This document shows positions 12,205 through 23,845 of a stretch of 64,000 nucleotides of DNA, piece after piece; within the stretch, counting starts at the first letter, position 1, and each line of letters starts with the position of its first letter. The translations under genes and the position numbers were made by a program. Under the pieces are notes generated by a model that did not search any database, was not told the origin of the DNA, and worked only from the letters and a program-made list of their open reading frames with translations. The DNA is from Silurus meridionalis (taxonomy: Eukaryota; Chordata; Actinopteri; Siluriformes; Siluridae). The DNA is taken from assembly GCF_014805685.1 (NCBI RefSeq), contig NC_060887.1:8502463-8566462 (forward strand). The letters are read 5' to 3'.

Positions 12205-13345
12205 AATACTTGTTTTGCTCGACCTTAGTGCAGCTTTTGACACCACTGATCACACTATACTGCTTGCTAGACTTGAGAACGTTGTTGGAATAAAGGGAAC
12301 AGCTCTCTCTTGGCTCAGGTCTTATTTGACTGATCGCTATCAGTTTGTTGATGTGAATAGTGAGTTCTCCACACTCTCTGAGGTAAAGTTTGGTGTTCCT
12401 CAATGATCTGTCTTAGGCCCTCTGCTTTTCTCTTTATATATGTTGCCTCTTGGTGAAATTATTCATAAACATGGGATTCGCTTCCATTGCTATGCTGATG
12501 ACACACAGCTGTATATTTCAGCAAAGCCAGATGAGAGAGATCAGCTTAACAATGTTGAGAAGTGTGTAAAGGACATTAGACAGTGGATGCTTAATAACTT
12601 TTTTCTGCTCAACTCAGATAAGACGGAAGTACTTTTACTAGGACCACATGCAGCTAGAAGTAAACTTTCCGATTACGTAGCATCTCTGGATGGTGTTTCT
12701 GTTTCAGCATGTACGGCTGTCAAAGACCTTGGTGTGATTATTGACCTGAGTCTTTCCTTTGAATCTCACGCGAATAATATCACCAGGATCGCCTTCTTTC
12801 ACCTTAGAAATATTGCTAAAATTAGAAATATGATGTCGTTACAGGATGCAGAAAAACTAGTTAATGCTTTTGTTACTTCTAGATTAGACTACTGTAACGC
12901 TTTACTGTCTGGGTGTTCGAGTAAGTGCATAAATAAGCTTCAGTTAGTTCAGAATGCAGCAGCAAGAGTCCTCACTAGATCTAGGAAATATGACCACATC
13001 ACCCCTGTTTTAATTAGTCTACACTGGCTCCCAATCAAATCTCGCATTAATTATAAAATACTACTACTGACGTATAAAGCACTTAACGGTCTCGCACCGC
13101 AATATCTGAGTGAACTGATCTGAGTGAACTTCGTGTATGATCATCCACGCCTACTTAGATCAAAAGGGGCTGGCTATCTGTTGGTTCCTCAAATAATTAA
13201 GACTACAGCAGGGGGCAGATCTTTCTCTTATAAAGCCCCACAGTTATGGAACAGCCTTCCAACCAGTGTTCGGGACTCGGACACAGTCTCAGTGTTCAAG
13301 TCGAGGTTGAAAACCTATTTATTTAGTCAAGCCTTTGATCAGTAG
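12205..13345 (+). pseudogene. LINE (L2/CR1/jockey-type) reverse transcriptase, 5'-truncated and broken
   Basis: The translation starts inside the reverse transcriptase with LDLSAAFDTTDHTILL, continues through a [16 protein letters not shown] segment, and shows the catalytic YADD box at 12,491-12,502. The typical C-terminal region follows ([35 protein letters not shown]), to a natural stop at 13,343-13,345. In-frame TGA codons at 12,404-12,406 and 13,121-13,123 break it, and the endonuclease part is absent. Such proteins copy LINE RNA back into DNA; this copy cannot. Confidence 0.93.
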
Positions 13346-14155
13346 ATTTTTTTCTTGGGTAAAGGCTCAGATCTGGAGAGATCATGTATATAGAGTGTTT
13401 GGTGAACTGGGATATTTGTATGCCCTCACATTCACACGTTCACTCAGGTTTGTTGACGGTGGTGTGGTGGGTCGTCTCTTATTCCAGAGATCCCTCATGT
13501 CTGTGTTACCTTCTGCTTCTCCCTTTTAGTTATGCTGCCATAGCGAGTCTTGCTGGAGTCCAAACTGCACAGTGACATTAACTTTCTTACAACAATAAGG
13601 ACACTTAATAATCCATATCCTTCTCTTCCTGTCACCCTCTCTCTCTCGGTCGAGTTAAACATGCTCCTGAGGCTCCAGTGACCACTGTTCCTGCCCCTCT
13701 CCCCTCCGTGGATCTTCCTACTTCATCCAGGCCTGCCTCTGGATAGTGTTCTCTTCGACTGGAGGCCACTCTGTGCAGCTTGGGACGGTTTCTCATCAAC
13801 ACCTTGGGTGGTTTCATGAAATTCCGGAGTAAGAACGGGCGCTTTGAGGATGGATTGGACTGTAGTTAATGTCAACAGTCTTCTATACTGACTCAGGATA
13901 CAGTTTCGCTTCAGATCATCATCACTATACCCCACTGTACCCCACAAGATGAGAATGGGTTCCCTCTTGAGTCTGGTTCCTCTCAAGGTTTCTTCCTTAT
14001 GCCATCTCGGGGAGTTTTTCCTTGCCACAGTTGCTTATCAGGGACAAATTTACTTACAAAGAACATATTTACTTTTAATCACCACATTATCAGTGTAAAG
14101 CTGCTTTGAGACAATGTTTATTGTTAAAAGCACTATACAAATAAAAATGAACAGA
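13346..14155 (+). mobile_element. 3' UTR of the LINE above
   Basis: It follows the LINE stop codon directly and ends with 'gtaaagctgctttgagacaa', 'gcactatacaaataaaaatg' and a GAATTG-type tail. Partial copies of this UTR recur at about 570, 21,470, 45,974 (minus), 46,314, 50,130, 51,305 (minus) and 57,815, which makes this the reference copy for the family in the window. Confidence 0.85.
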
Positions 14156-15429
14156 ATTGGAATAGAAGGAGGGGTGGGTAAGCAATGACCTCAGAAATGC
14201 AAGGTTGTAAATAAGTACAAACTTATTAAGCAGCAAACTGAAAACAGGTGAAAGTAATGAAGACACACAAGGGAGACAACCAATGACAAGACATGAGTGT
14301 TGACATGAATAACAAAAAAAAACAAGGGATGGAAATGAAAACAAGCACATTACACGCTATAATGCACCAAAGCACTGTAAGCTCCTAAACATGAAAAGGT
14401 CTCAAGGGGGCAAAAATTATTGACAGATTCCCCCACCCAGAGGTGGTCCTGCACTCTTGGGAAAAACGACCACAAGATGAGCCTATGAGCAGGCATATGG
14501 CATAATGAGACCTGGTGGTGAAACTCCAACAAACTTGCCATGGTCAGGTGGTGGGAAAAGTAATGTTTTTTTCCAGGGAAAGATGTTGAACTGAAGACAT
14601 CTTCATTGAAATCAGGTAGTGCAGCAATGATATATCTGTGGAGATGTGGCATTTTTGCACGTCTGCCTTGTGCAAGAGCAGAGTGTGGAATACAAAGCCA
14701 TCTGCTATGGACATGAGCTTTGCTGAGTAGGATGCCATATTCGCCTTCGGAAGGAGCTCTGTGGATGTATTCTGTTTGCTTTTGTAGGGAGGTTGCTTGG
14801 TTGGTTTTTGGGTGTGTTTTGCAGGGTACAGTAAGTCATTTTTCATTCATCTCTAGGATTTTCCTTATGTAGTAGGCCCTTTCCCACTAGTGTGTTCAGC
14901 TGGTGAGCTGGAAAAGCATAAACCTCAGTCACAGTTCACTTCAGGTCTGAGGTTCAACAAAACCTGGCACTGTGGAAGTTCCATTAAAAAGGCAGCTGAC
15001 TTGTTTTAGTGAAGACACAGGGGGAATTTAACTAGTTGAATGATGGGATTGTAATCCTGGAATAACTCCCCCTCGCTTACTTTCTGTCTCCATAGTGTCA
15101 GTATAGTATTCTGTATTGTATTGTGAGGCTAAGAAGGATGTAATTGTACAGTATTTAGTCCATTTTTTAGACTGGCAGGCAAATTAAAAAAGAAATCAAT
15201 ATTAGGGACTAGTAGAGATCTACAAACCGTGCTATTGGGGTAAACCAAAAACACAAACAGGTGTAGAATAACACCTGGAGAATTCCAACATGGAACAGAA
15301 GTTTTGGTACAAAAAGGTGGATAAACAGTAAACGAAGAAACTTCAGAGGTTAAATGTACGAACTAATTAAGGGGCTAATTGTAAACAAGTCAGACTAATA
15401 AAGACACAAAGGAGATAACCAATAACAAG
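14156..15429. other. No gene; dispersed-repeat debris
   Basis: Two similar blocks, about 14,160-14,350 and 15,240-15,475, share phrases such as 'gacacacaagggagacaacc' / 'gacacaaaggagataacc' and 'caagacatg'. Between them, 14,360-14,860 has two overlapping minus-strand open frames of about 100 codons that I cannot assign. Confidence 0.4.
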
Positions 15430-15494
15430 ACAGAAGATGAGACAAGACATGGATCAAAACAAATCACCTGTGGTAACGAAAAACAAACAAAGCA

Positions 15495-15800
15495 AACAAA
15501 TTTGGCCCAGATTTGGCATTCATTTGGCACAGCTGGCATTTATCCGGCACTGGCATACAGCATGTTGGCCAAACATGGCCGGTTTGGCAGAGGTGGTACT
15601 GTTTTTAAGGCGGCTCACAAGACATGGGCCAGATGTCATTTAGGACCATTTATGGGTATTTAACTTGGCTGAGACCAGGTATGGCTCATGTGTGGCCCTT
15701 GTCTGGAATCCAGACCTGGTCCACACTAGGACCGTAATTCATTGCGGTAAGTGGGCCAAGCAAAAGCTGGTTGTGTGGGCCAAAGCTGGGCCAGAGAAAA
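15495..15800 (+). repeat. Degenerate TGGCC/TTTGGC-rich repeat
   Basis: Short phrases recur at irregular spacing: 'tggcccagatttggca', 'catttggcac', 'acatggccggtttggca', 'catgggccagatg', 'tgtgggccaaagctgggcc'. This type is common between fish genes. No coding signature is seen. Confidence 0.55.
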
Positions 15801-15889
15801 ATTGCTATGTGGGAATTACACACTAGAATTCACCATAGCATTAGAAGGAGTCTCCAGTGTCAGCAGTTTGTTCCAGTCAGCCACAAGCC

Positions 15890-17290
15890 TAATTCTTTTC
15901 ACTCTTATTACCTTCAACATTCTTTGAGACTTAACAGGGGTTTATATTTAATTGAAAATGTTTTGTTTGAACTCATCCTTTTTTAGATCAATGGTTGCTT
16001 TAGTTGGGCTCGTGACCCTTGACTCTTTAATGTTAGCTAGTAAAGTTTTCACTGCATTCTCAACAAAAGTGTGTGATTGGTTATACAGTAATGCTCAAAT
16101 CTAATGCAACATCAGCAGATGTACTCATTTCATTTCATATGAGGCTTAAATCTTGTGCACTGACAATTTTGCCCCAAGTCCCTGTGCTAACCAGCTAGCA
16201 GGGAACGGTTCCTGAACTTTAGCTAACATTCTGTTCAAGTTTTATTAATGTTTTAAAGAATACATTTAAATGTAATGTTTTAATGTTCCTAAATTGTTAA
16301 GTCTAAACAAAGGTATCACATTTCTACTGTAACATTTCAGTGATGTTTTGAGGAAGTTCTTGAGGTAACAGTTTATACAATATTCTTAATAAAACATTGT
16401 CACACTGTTTCATGGTAACAAAAGAAGAACATTATCTACGTTAGGAAATATCCATATTGGGAAAATGTTATAAGGATGTCATTGAGGTCTGAGATGATGG
16501 AAGCATGTACATTCTGGGGAGCCCCAAAAACCTGGTTCCCCAAAAATCATTATCAACTTTCAACATGTTTTCACTGTGACGGCCCTGCATAAGACAGAAT
16601 TAATGACTGCTGAGTAGAACTGTATGAGAAAAGCCTGTGATGCACTGTAAATTTTATTTGACAGAGTAAATGAAAACAAATGAGTAAGTTCGGACTCTGA
16701 TGAACACTACTGTTATCAAGCAGAATCACTGAAGAAAAAATACAAAACTACTTTACAGCTACAGCCTTAGACAAAATCAACTGAATTAAAACAGAGGAAG
16801 ATTAAACAACTCCAACAACTACCAGCTACAATTGATACAGTTTGACTTTAATTATTTCATATATCTACAAAACTATCTTTGACAATTAACAGAGTGAAAA
16901 AGAAATCACATGACCTCACCGTTTTGGAGCTCAGTGGTTGCTTCAGTTGGGATTGTGACTCTTTGATGTTATAACAGTTAAAGCAGTAAAGCACATTCAT
17001 TATAACAAGAAGAAGCAAGAGTCCTTGTAATCAGGCAATTTTGGGTAATTGCTGATTGTGTTTTGTGACATTGTTTATTAATCTCAATTAAAGATCAGTC
17101 TAGTGTTTGATTTTATGGATTTTTTTTTCTTTCATTTCTCATATTTATGAGGGTTTGATTTGTTGTGACTTTTCAGTTGACTTTTTTTGTGAGGTTTAGA
17201 GTTGATCTGGTTTTTGTTTTCCAAATTTGAGTGTCACCAATGTTGAGACTCATAAATTGATTGTTGATGTCTGTGTGTTTGTGTAAAGTT
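15890..17290 (-). repeat. Repeat R, minus-strand copies (three pieces)
   Basis: Inverted R blocks lie at about 15,890-16,025 ('ggttgctttagttgggctcg'), 16,660-16,990 ('agcagaatcactgaag', 'acagtttgactttaatt', 'gaccgttttggagctcagtg' type blocks) and 17,100-17,290 ('gtgtcaccaatgttgagact'). Together they cover most of the unit in reverse order relative to 4,590-5,500. Confidence 0.6.
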
Positions 17291-18739
17291 CAAAGCTTTA
17301 GTTTCTGCATGGTGTACACAAAACTATTTCACAGTTAAGTGCTGCAGTATCATTGGAACAATTGTATTAGTAATATATAGCATTTTTAATGAGAGTTAAG
17401 GGTGAGAGAGATTCTGCAAAACTCGGATACCAGGTAAATACAGGACCAGTATTGCTGATATTGGTACAGATCAATTTTACTTGTAAAACCATGCTATTGA
17501 AACTACATTTTGCTTGACTTTCCTGTAGAGAAGAGCAATGTGTCATGATTTATGAGGTTATGAGGTCTTATTATTTATCATTGTAATAAACATACAGTAG
17601 CTCTTGGGGAGACACCTAGGTGAAATAGGATAAGAATTAAGCCTAGCCTCAAGACAAAATATAGGAGTCCCTTTCACAGTTAACACAAAAGGGATATTCA
17701 GTAATTTTCCTGTTTCATGTTTAAGATATATATATCTGTAAAATAATTAATTTACATAACAGGTATTGAGAAGTGCTTAGGCCCCGATATGACTAAAATT
17801 TTAAATTTCACCACTATATAGTTACTGGATATTCATTTCCTCTCTAAAAGAACTACGCAAGTGTCTCATTGCCTGCACTGCTGGGGGCCTGTCTGAGGCA
17901 TTATCCTTCTCCTCTTTTGGATTCTTTTTCATCTTTGGCCTTGACTGTAAGTTGTATTTCTCTGCTTTTGTTTCTCTTTTTATTTAGTCATTTTATTATC
18001 TCATTAACTTCAACACTGACACAAAAGTGCTATTTTAAAACTGAGAATTTTGCTGTGGGATTGAAGGGATTAAATGTGTAAAATGGAAAGAAAAGAAAAC
18101 TGTGAAATTTATTTTACAGTAACATACTGTACATTTAATTTATAGAAGCAAACTGCAAAAAAAAATTAGTATAACTAAATACTGTATAACCAATCACACG
18201 ATTTTGTTGAGAATGCAGTGTCCAATCAAAGCATACTGATTCATCACTGTGAAAAGCTCTGAAGTTGTTTAATGCATTTCGATCAGTGTCCAGTTTCTGA
18301 ATCTGCACTTGCGATTTCTCTCATCATCATAATTGACATTATAACAGGAGTTTTTTTGCTGCAAAGGTGCATAACTCACATTAGACTCAAGTGTTATTTA
18401 TTTTGCGATTTCTCTCATCGTCATAATCACCCGTGTGACTTTATTTCTGTAATATGTGTACAAAAGCTCTTATTGAGATTTTAGGTGTTGAACTGTACGT
18501 TCATTTAATTCACCACAATGGAGATTAGTGTTTGCTATAGTTGGGCTCTTGAACTGTGACAGTTAAAATATAGTTTTCTTTGGTTGCTGTTATTAATTTT
18601 TTTTTTTTTATAACATAAGATGTTATGATTGGATATAATATCAAATCCAACATTAACTAGTCTAATTTCTGGCTTTCAATCAATCTTTTGAACTATAGCT
18701 CATGTAGTTCCATACACACACAATAATAATAATAATATT
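17291..18739. other. No gene; scattered repeat debris
   Basis: A block at about 18,180-18,225 is the inverse of 16,045-16,085 ('gaatgcagtg', 'ccaatcacac'). The rest is AT-rich with no feature that I can support. Confidence 0.4.
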
Positions 18740-19970
18740 AAGAGCATGTATCTCAACATTGGTGACAATCAAAAAATTCTACTGAAAGTTCACAACAAAT
18801 AACGCAACACTGAAATAAAAGCTGCATAATTTAGTCAAGTTAAGTCATGCTGCAATGCATGCTGGGAGTTGGTACTATTCTGGCACCCAGCATGAACTGC
18901 AGCATGAACGTTTGTTCATATTTACCACTGTTGAGTTTCATGTGCTGATGTGTGCGTGCGTGTGTAAAATTCTTTTTTTTTTAATCCTTCTTAATAGTTT
19001 TAAAACTCTTAAAAGTTTTCTTGGAAAATCATATCACTAACAAAAACCTGAAATGAATTTGCTTTCCCATAAAATCAAATATCAAACACTGATTTGGTAT
19101 TTGATTGTATGATAACTGTATAATATACAGCAGGTTTACTAGTGGACCTATTTTGTGTATTTTGTCCTACAGTGTCTTGTCTTGCACTGTTTGCACCAGA
19201 TTACACACGATGCACTTTATGTGGCGAGGATGCTTTTACTTTAATCCTTAGCTTTGTGTTCTGTTGTGTAGCTTTATGTTGTTTCATGCTGTTTTTTGTA
19301 ACACCAGGGTTCTGGAGAAACATCTCATTTCACTGTGTACTGCGTCAGCTGTATAGGATTGAAATAACAAGAAAAGTTTTGTGACTTAGTTGAAATTAGC
19401 AAATAAGGTCATCAGATGATGATTATATCACTATGCGTAGTTAACCATAGATTAACAATCATCAATTGCTCCTTATAACTTTCCTTGTCAAAACAAAGGT
19501 ACACTACAAACACAGTTACAACAGCCAGAGAAAAACTGATGTGTAAACACTGAAGGGTCACAAGCCCAACTGATGCAATCACTGATCTCCAAAAAATAGT
19601 GAGGTCACACGAAACATTTTCAATCAAATAAAAACCCTGTTATGTCTCAGATGTTTTGTAGATATTTGACAGAAATAAAGACAAACTGTAATAAGTGAAG
19701 CTGGTAATTATGTTTTTTCGGAGATGTTTAATCTTCCTGTTTTAATTCAGTTGATTTTTTTCTAAATCTGTGGCTGTAAATTAGTTGTAGTTTTGTTTCT
19801 TGTTCTTACCTTCAGTGATTCTGCTTGTTAACCGCAGTGTTTATCAGTGTCAGAATTCACTCATTTATTTTTATTCACTCTGTCAAGTTGACTTTACTAA
19901 TAAATTAATGTAGGGAACAGTGAATGAGGGTGTAGGGTGTGATTTTAGACACAGTTTGTCCATGTAGAGT
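18740..19970 (+). repeat. Repeat R, copy 5 (long)
   Basis: It has the same block order as 4,590-5,550: 'tctcaacattggtgacaat', 'ttctggcacccagcatg', then from 19,490 'agcccaactgatgcaatcac', 'gtgaggtcacacgaaacatt', 'gaagctggtaatta' and a degenerate form of the palindrome near 19,890. The interior (about 18,990-19,480) has diverged or been replaced. Confidence 0.6.
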
Positions 19971-20433
19971 CCATCCTTAGCCACCAGTCTATCAGAATTT
20001 ACACAAAAGGACAATCTGAAGTATTTAATGTTGAAAGTTTGTACATTTTATATCACTAACATAATTAAAGAAATTAATGTACTTTCACAATTTTGTTAGA
20101 ATCTTTTCTAACACAAAGAAGCTGTTTGCTGTTATACTTGTTCATTTTAAATACTTTAAATGTAGAATAGGATTGCTGTTGATTCACACAGTCATGATTA
20201 ACAAACACAAAGAAATTTTGCACCATAACAAGATCAGTCAGTTTGATTTAAATCCCCCTCATGAATAATACTCTTTCTCAGCCTTATCTAATGCAATAAT
20301 TTGTCAAAAAGAATTATATTGCATGTTATAAAGATTATTTACACATCTCTACAGCAGTTACCAGTTACACTTTGTACAATAAATCAGTCTCTGTGATCAT
20401 AGATTGTAATATAAAAAATGGGGAAGTATATGG

Positions 20434-20438
<5 letters not shown>

Positions 20439-20501
<63 letters not shown>
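20439..20501. repeat. (TA)n microsatellite
   Basis: Pure TA tract of about 63 bp. Confidence 0.95.
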
Positions 20502-20505
<4 letters not shown>

Positions 20506-21097
20506 ACGTAACTTATTTTTCCAAAGAAATATATTGAGTGTATTCAAGCTATTTCTGGCCTCTTCGTTGTGGCTGTCTGGCTCATGAAGGGAGAAAGGAA
20601 GTGTTGAGTGTTGAAACGACAGCACATTTCCTCTTTCAGAAATGCCTTTGAACCAGCAAGGTGCCAGAGTTCCCATGCATTGATACAGGTTTAATCCTAT
20701 TTATCATAATTAGCACTTGCTTAAAACATTTATGCTGGATGAAAGCATGTCATTAATGCAATACTATTGCACTTGTTATCATTAAGTAATTAAAAGCAAA
20801 TTGCCCCCTTTGGCATATACCTTGGTACTAGCAAAGGATTGTGTTGCCCTCTGCTGGAAAAGCGTTTTTGTCTTAGATACAGCACTATTTTTTCTTTAGT
20901 GCTGTAGTCCAGCCTAAACCTTTTATTCTTTCTGTAAAGTGCAGAGACACCACAAGCCACCAGAGCAGCTTTAATTATATTACCATAAATTGTACATCTT
21001 TACAACTCTACTGGAGAGACAAACAAACAAACAAACAAACATACAAAAGATACATTACACATCTATTATTTTACAAAATAAATTCTCCCAGCTGGTG

Positions 21098-21138
<41 letters not shown>

Positions 21139-21459
21139 AATACTGCATTTCAGTCCAAAATCTCACAGAGGTTTAAGGTGGTTGAGCTCTGCTGAGTCCT
21201 TTTAAAGTCCTTTTCATAGATGATTTGCATAGTTTTCATCCTTATCAAACTACTCAGTGAGAAATTGTGGACTGTGAAATAAGACATTGTGATTCTAACA
21301 CTACGCTCATCATTACAGAAATCTTTTATTATATAATAAAGGTAATAGTTAGAAGAGACGTATACTGCTCCATAACGACCTCTATCTCTGTAGGAACAAG
21401 TGAAGCTAAACTATGACAGTAAAATGAATGCTTTACAATCATTATTTTCTCTCTTTCTG
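20502..21459. other. No gene; minor simple repeats
   Basis: A short (AAAC)n run lies at about 21,020-21,041 and a (GAT)n run at about 21,102-21,135. Nothing else is recognised. Confidence 0.5.
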
Positions 21460-21690
21460 TCTCTGTTGTGTTTAGCATGCCCCTGAGCTTTCAGTGAGCA
21501 GTGATCCTGTCCTTTTCTTTTTTCGGATCTACCCAGTTCATCACAACGTCTTACCCCTGGATGGAGTCCTCTTTACTCTGTGCAGATGGGGATGGTTCCA
21601 CATCAACAGCCTAAAGATCCATTGAGTGTGGTTCCTGTCAATGTTTCTTGCCACTGTTGCCCCTGCCTTGCTCATCAGGAATAAACAATT
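21460..21690 (+). mobile_element. LINE 3' UTR fragment
   Basis: It matches parts of 13,660-14,050: 'catgcccctgagctttcagt', 'ctggatggagtcctctttac', 'aatgtttcttgccactgttg' and 'ctcatcaggaataaac'. It is truncated at both ends. Confidence 0.6.
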
Positions 21691-21801
21691 ATAAGGAAAA
21701 AATTGATAGGCAATACATTTACACATTCTTTAATAAAACCATGAAACCACTTTAAACAGAAAACAGAAGCTTTATTTTTCACTATAATATACTGAAATGT
21801 C

Positions 21802-21859
21802 TGCTTTCTCCATATTCCACATGGAAGACTGGCAGTTTTTATATTTAAATGTATATATG

Positions 21860-21897
<38 letters not shown>

Positions 21898-21928
21898 CCA
21901 GTCTTCCATGTGGAATATGGAGAAAGCA
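21802..21928. repeat. Perfect 37-bp inverted repeat with AT-rich loop
   Basis: The left arm 21,802-21,838 and right arm 21,892-21,928 are exact reverse complements over 37 bp. They are separated by 53 bp that is mostly (TA)n. Transcription in either direction could form a long perfect hairpin. No target-site duplication is visible. Confidence 0.9.
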
Positions 21929-22329
21929 ATTTAAATAAATTTTAGCTACTATACTCATACTAAGTTTATTTTAATTATTATTTCAAGATCAACAAACAAC
22001 AAAAAAAGCAAAAGTAAAAAAAAAAAAGTTAAAGGTTAAAATAAAAACAAAAAGATTAAAATAGAAAAAAATCATGTTTTTTTCCTTACTCCAATACATG
22101 CATAACAATGACAGGGCTATAAAAAAAATAGAGTTGCATAATATAAAATTGTAAAAAAAAAAAAAAATCAATAAAAATAACAGATGACACAGGGACAGTC
22201 TTAAGGGCTTTGGTGTTGCTGGAGGTATTTAGAGTGTCCAGATTGGACATTTCTGGACAATAATAAATCTTGTTCAAAAATAAATAGGTTTAAATATTTA
22301 AAAACATAAATATTGTCTTCTTTTGTATG
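21929..22329. other. A/T-rich spacer before tomm40
   Basis: Poly-A and AAAAT-rich sequence with several short minus-strand frames rich in Phe and Ile that are composition artefacts. Confidence 0.5.
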
Positions 22330-22439
22330 AATCAGAGTCGTGTTCAACACCCTTGAACTGAACGTGTTCACTTCCGGACTCTCTGCTCTTCACCTCTTAC
22401 CTCTGAGGAAAACTCGGCAAATGACCAGTACGCATACAG

Positions 22440-22600
22440 CTACGGTCTCCTTTAGCCAATCAGCTTGCAGTTTTCCCATGCGGCGCCCAATCACTTTCAG
22501 AGAATGAAGAAGTGGGCGGGCTAAGACGTTGGTCTTGTATGTTGTCCCATACATCCTACCGGCGCTTCATAGCCGTGGAACTGCACTGCATTGCACAACG
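22440..22600 (+). promoter_or_regulatory. tomm40: Probable tomm40 promoter and non-coding exon 1
   Basis: Base composition changes here from AT-rich to GC-rich. CCAAT boxes lie at about 22,455 ('agccaatcagc') and 22,488 ('cccaatcac'), and a GC-box-like 'gtgggcggg' lies near 22,511. A strong splice donor, gtgagt, begins at 22,600 and could end a non-coding first exon. The matching acceptor ('gtgcttcag') is at 23,844, one base before the start codon. The transcription start itself cannot be placed. Confidence 0.6.
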
Positions 22601-23112
22601 TGAGTAGAGCACGAGGCCGTGTGAAGTGGCGGAAATACACGGATTTGTTTTAATGGCGTGTAGATGAGTGGTGAGGGTCAGTGAGGTTTCCCGCGGGGTA
22701 AGAGGTTTCCTCCATGATTAAAGGAAGTGTACCCATTGCCAAGGGTTAGCATGCTGGTTATCCAACGTTAGCATTTTAGCTCACCTGCTGTCCTGCCAAG
22801 TGAACCGTGCAACAAGCCTTCATCTGTGCTTCATTATCGGCTGAGCTTTTGTCTTCTGTTTGGTGATGGAGAAAAGAAAGTTGGACAGAAAGCTGCTGGC
22901 TGCGTGTAATTTGGGGAGGGTGGAGGGTAGTTTGGTAGAACAGCGTTAGACTTTAAAACTAGCAACAGTCCTGACCGAGGTCAAGGTTTCAGTTTCCTCA
23001 TGGCTCCTGCTGGAAATATAGTGCACTCCATAAGGAGGAGAAGCCTGGACTCTTATATAGTTCACTTATACAGGAAGTAAAGGCCATGAAGGATTCATCT
23101 TATTACAGACAG

Positions 23113-23818
23113 GCACTAAACTTAAATTCATATTTCATAACCTTCGTATCTCTGTAAAGCTTCTTCGGAACAATGTCCATTGTTAAAGTTAATACAAATA
23201 CAACTGAATTGACCACAGTCAATAGCACAACCACGGAATAATATATTTTCTGTGTAATACATTTGTGTGCAATTATTATTATTATTATTATTATTATTTT
23301 TAGCATTTATGATTTTGGTTCTTACTTTGATTAGACAATGTTGGGACACACATGAGCCAAAAAACTCAGAAATAAAAGCGTAAAAATATACTTCATTTAA
23401 AGTATTTATAACCAGTATCTGAAGCTACATGTAGTTATGTGGGCATTGTGATATTGTATGTGTTACATAAGAATGTATAAACTTACAAGTTTAAATTCAT
23501 ATTTCATAACCTCTATCTCTGTAAAGCATCTTTGAAACAATGTCCATTATTAAAAGTAATATACAAACACAACTGAATTGAATATAACCCATGGTACACT
23601 CAATGAAGAATAATATTGTGTGAAAAATTAAACAAATTAAAATTTTGGAGCATGCTTTTGTGATTAGACATTGTTGAGAAACACTTGAGCCTGAAAAATA
23701 ATAAATAAATGCATAAAAATATACATCGCAAAGTATTTATAACCAGTATCTGAAACTATGTGTAGTTAGTTGGCATTGTGAGATCGTATCTGTTACATCT
23801 GTTACATAATGAACCTGA
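23113..23818 (+). repeat. Tandem direct duplication of about 340 bp
   Basis: Unit 1 (about 23,113-23,475) and unit 2 (about 23,489-23,818) share 'taaattcatatttcataacc', 'aacaatgtccatt', 'gtatttataaccagtatctg' and 'ctatgtgtagtta'-type blocks in the same order. Each unit starts with the 3' end of the window's LINE family ('tctgtaaagc...acaatgtccatt...aactgaattga'). Unit 1 has a private (ATT)n expansion (23,274-23,298). It lies in tomm40 intron 1, and unit 2 ends about 27 bp before the start codon. Confidence 0.75.
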
Positions 23819-23845
23819 ATGCATGTAATCTGTGTGTGCTTCAGC

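Noticed and set aside
14350..14846. Two overlapping minus frames of 100 codons
   Set aside because: No start or splice context and no recognised domain; they lie in repeat debris. Left unassigned.
20365..20676. 103-codon minus frame across the (TA)n tract
   Set aside because: The Ile-Tyr run comes from the microsatellite and both flanks lack any protein signature.
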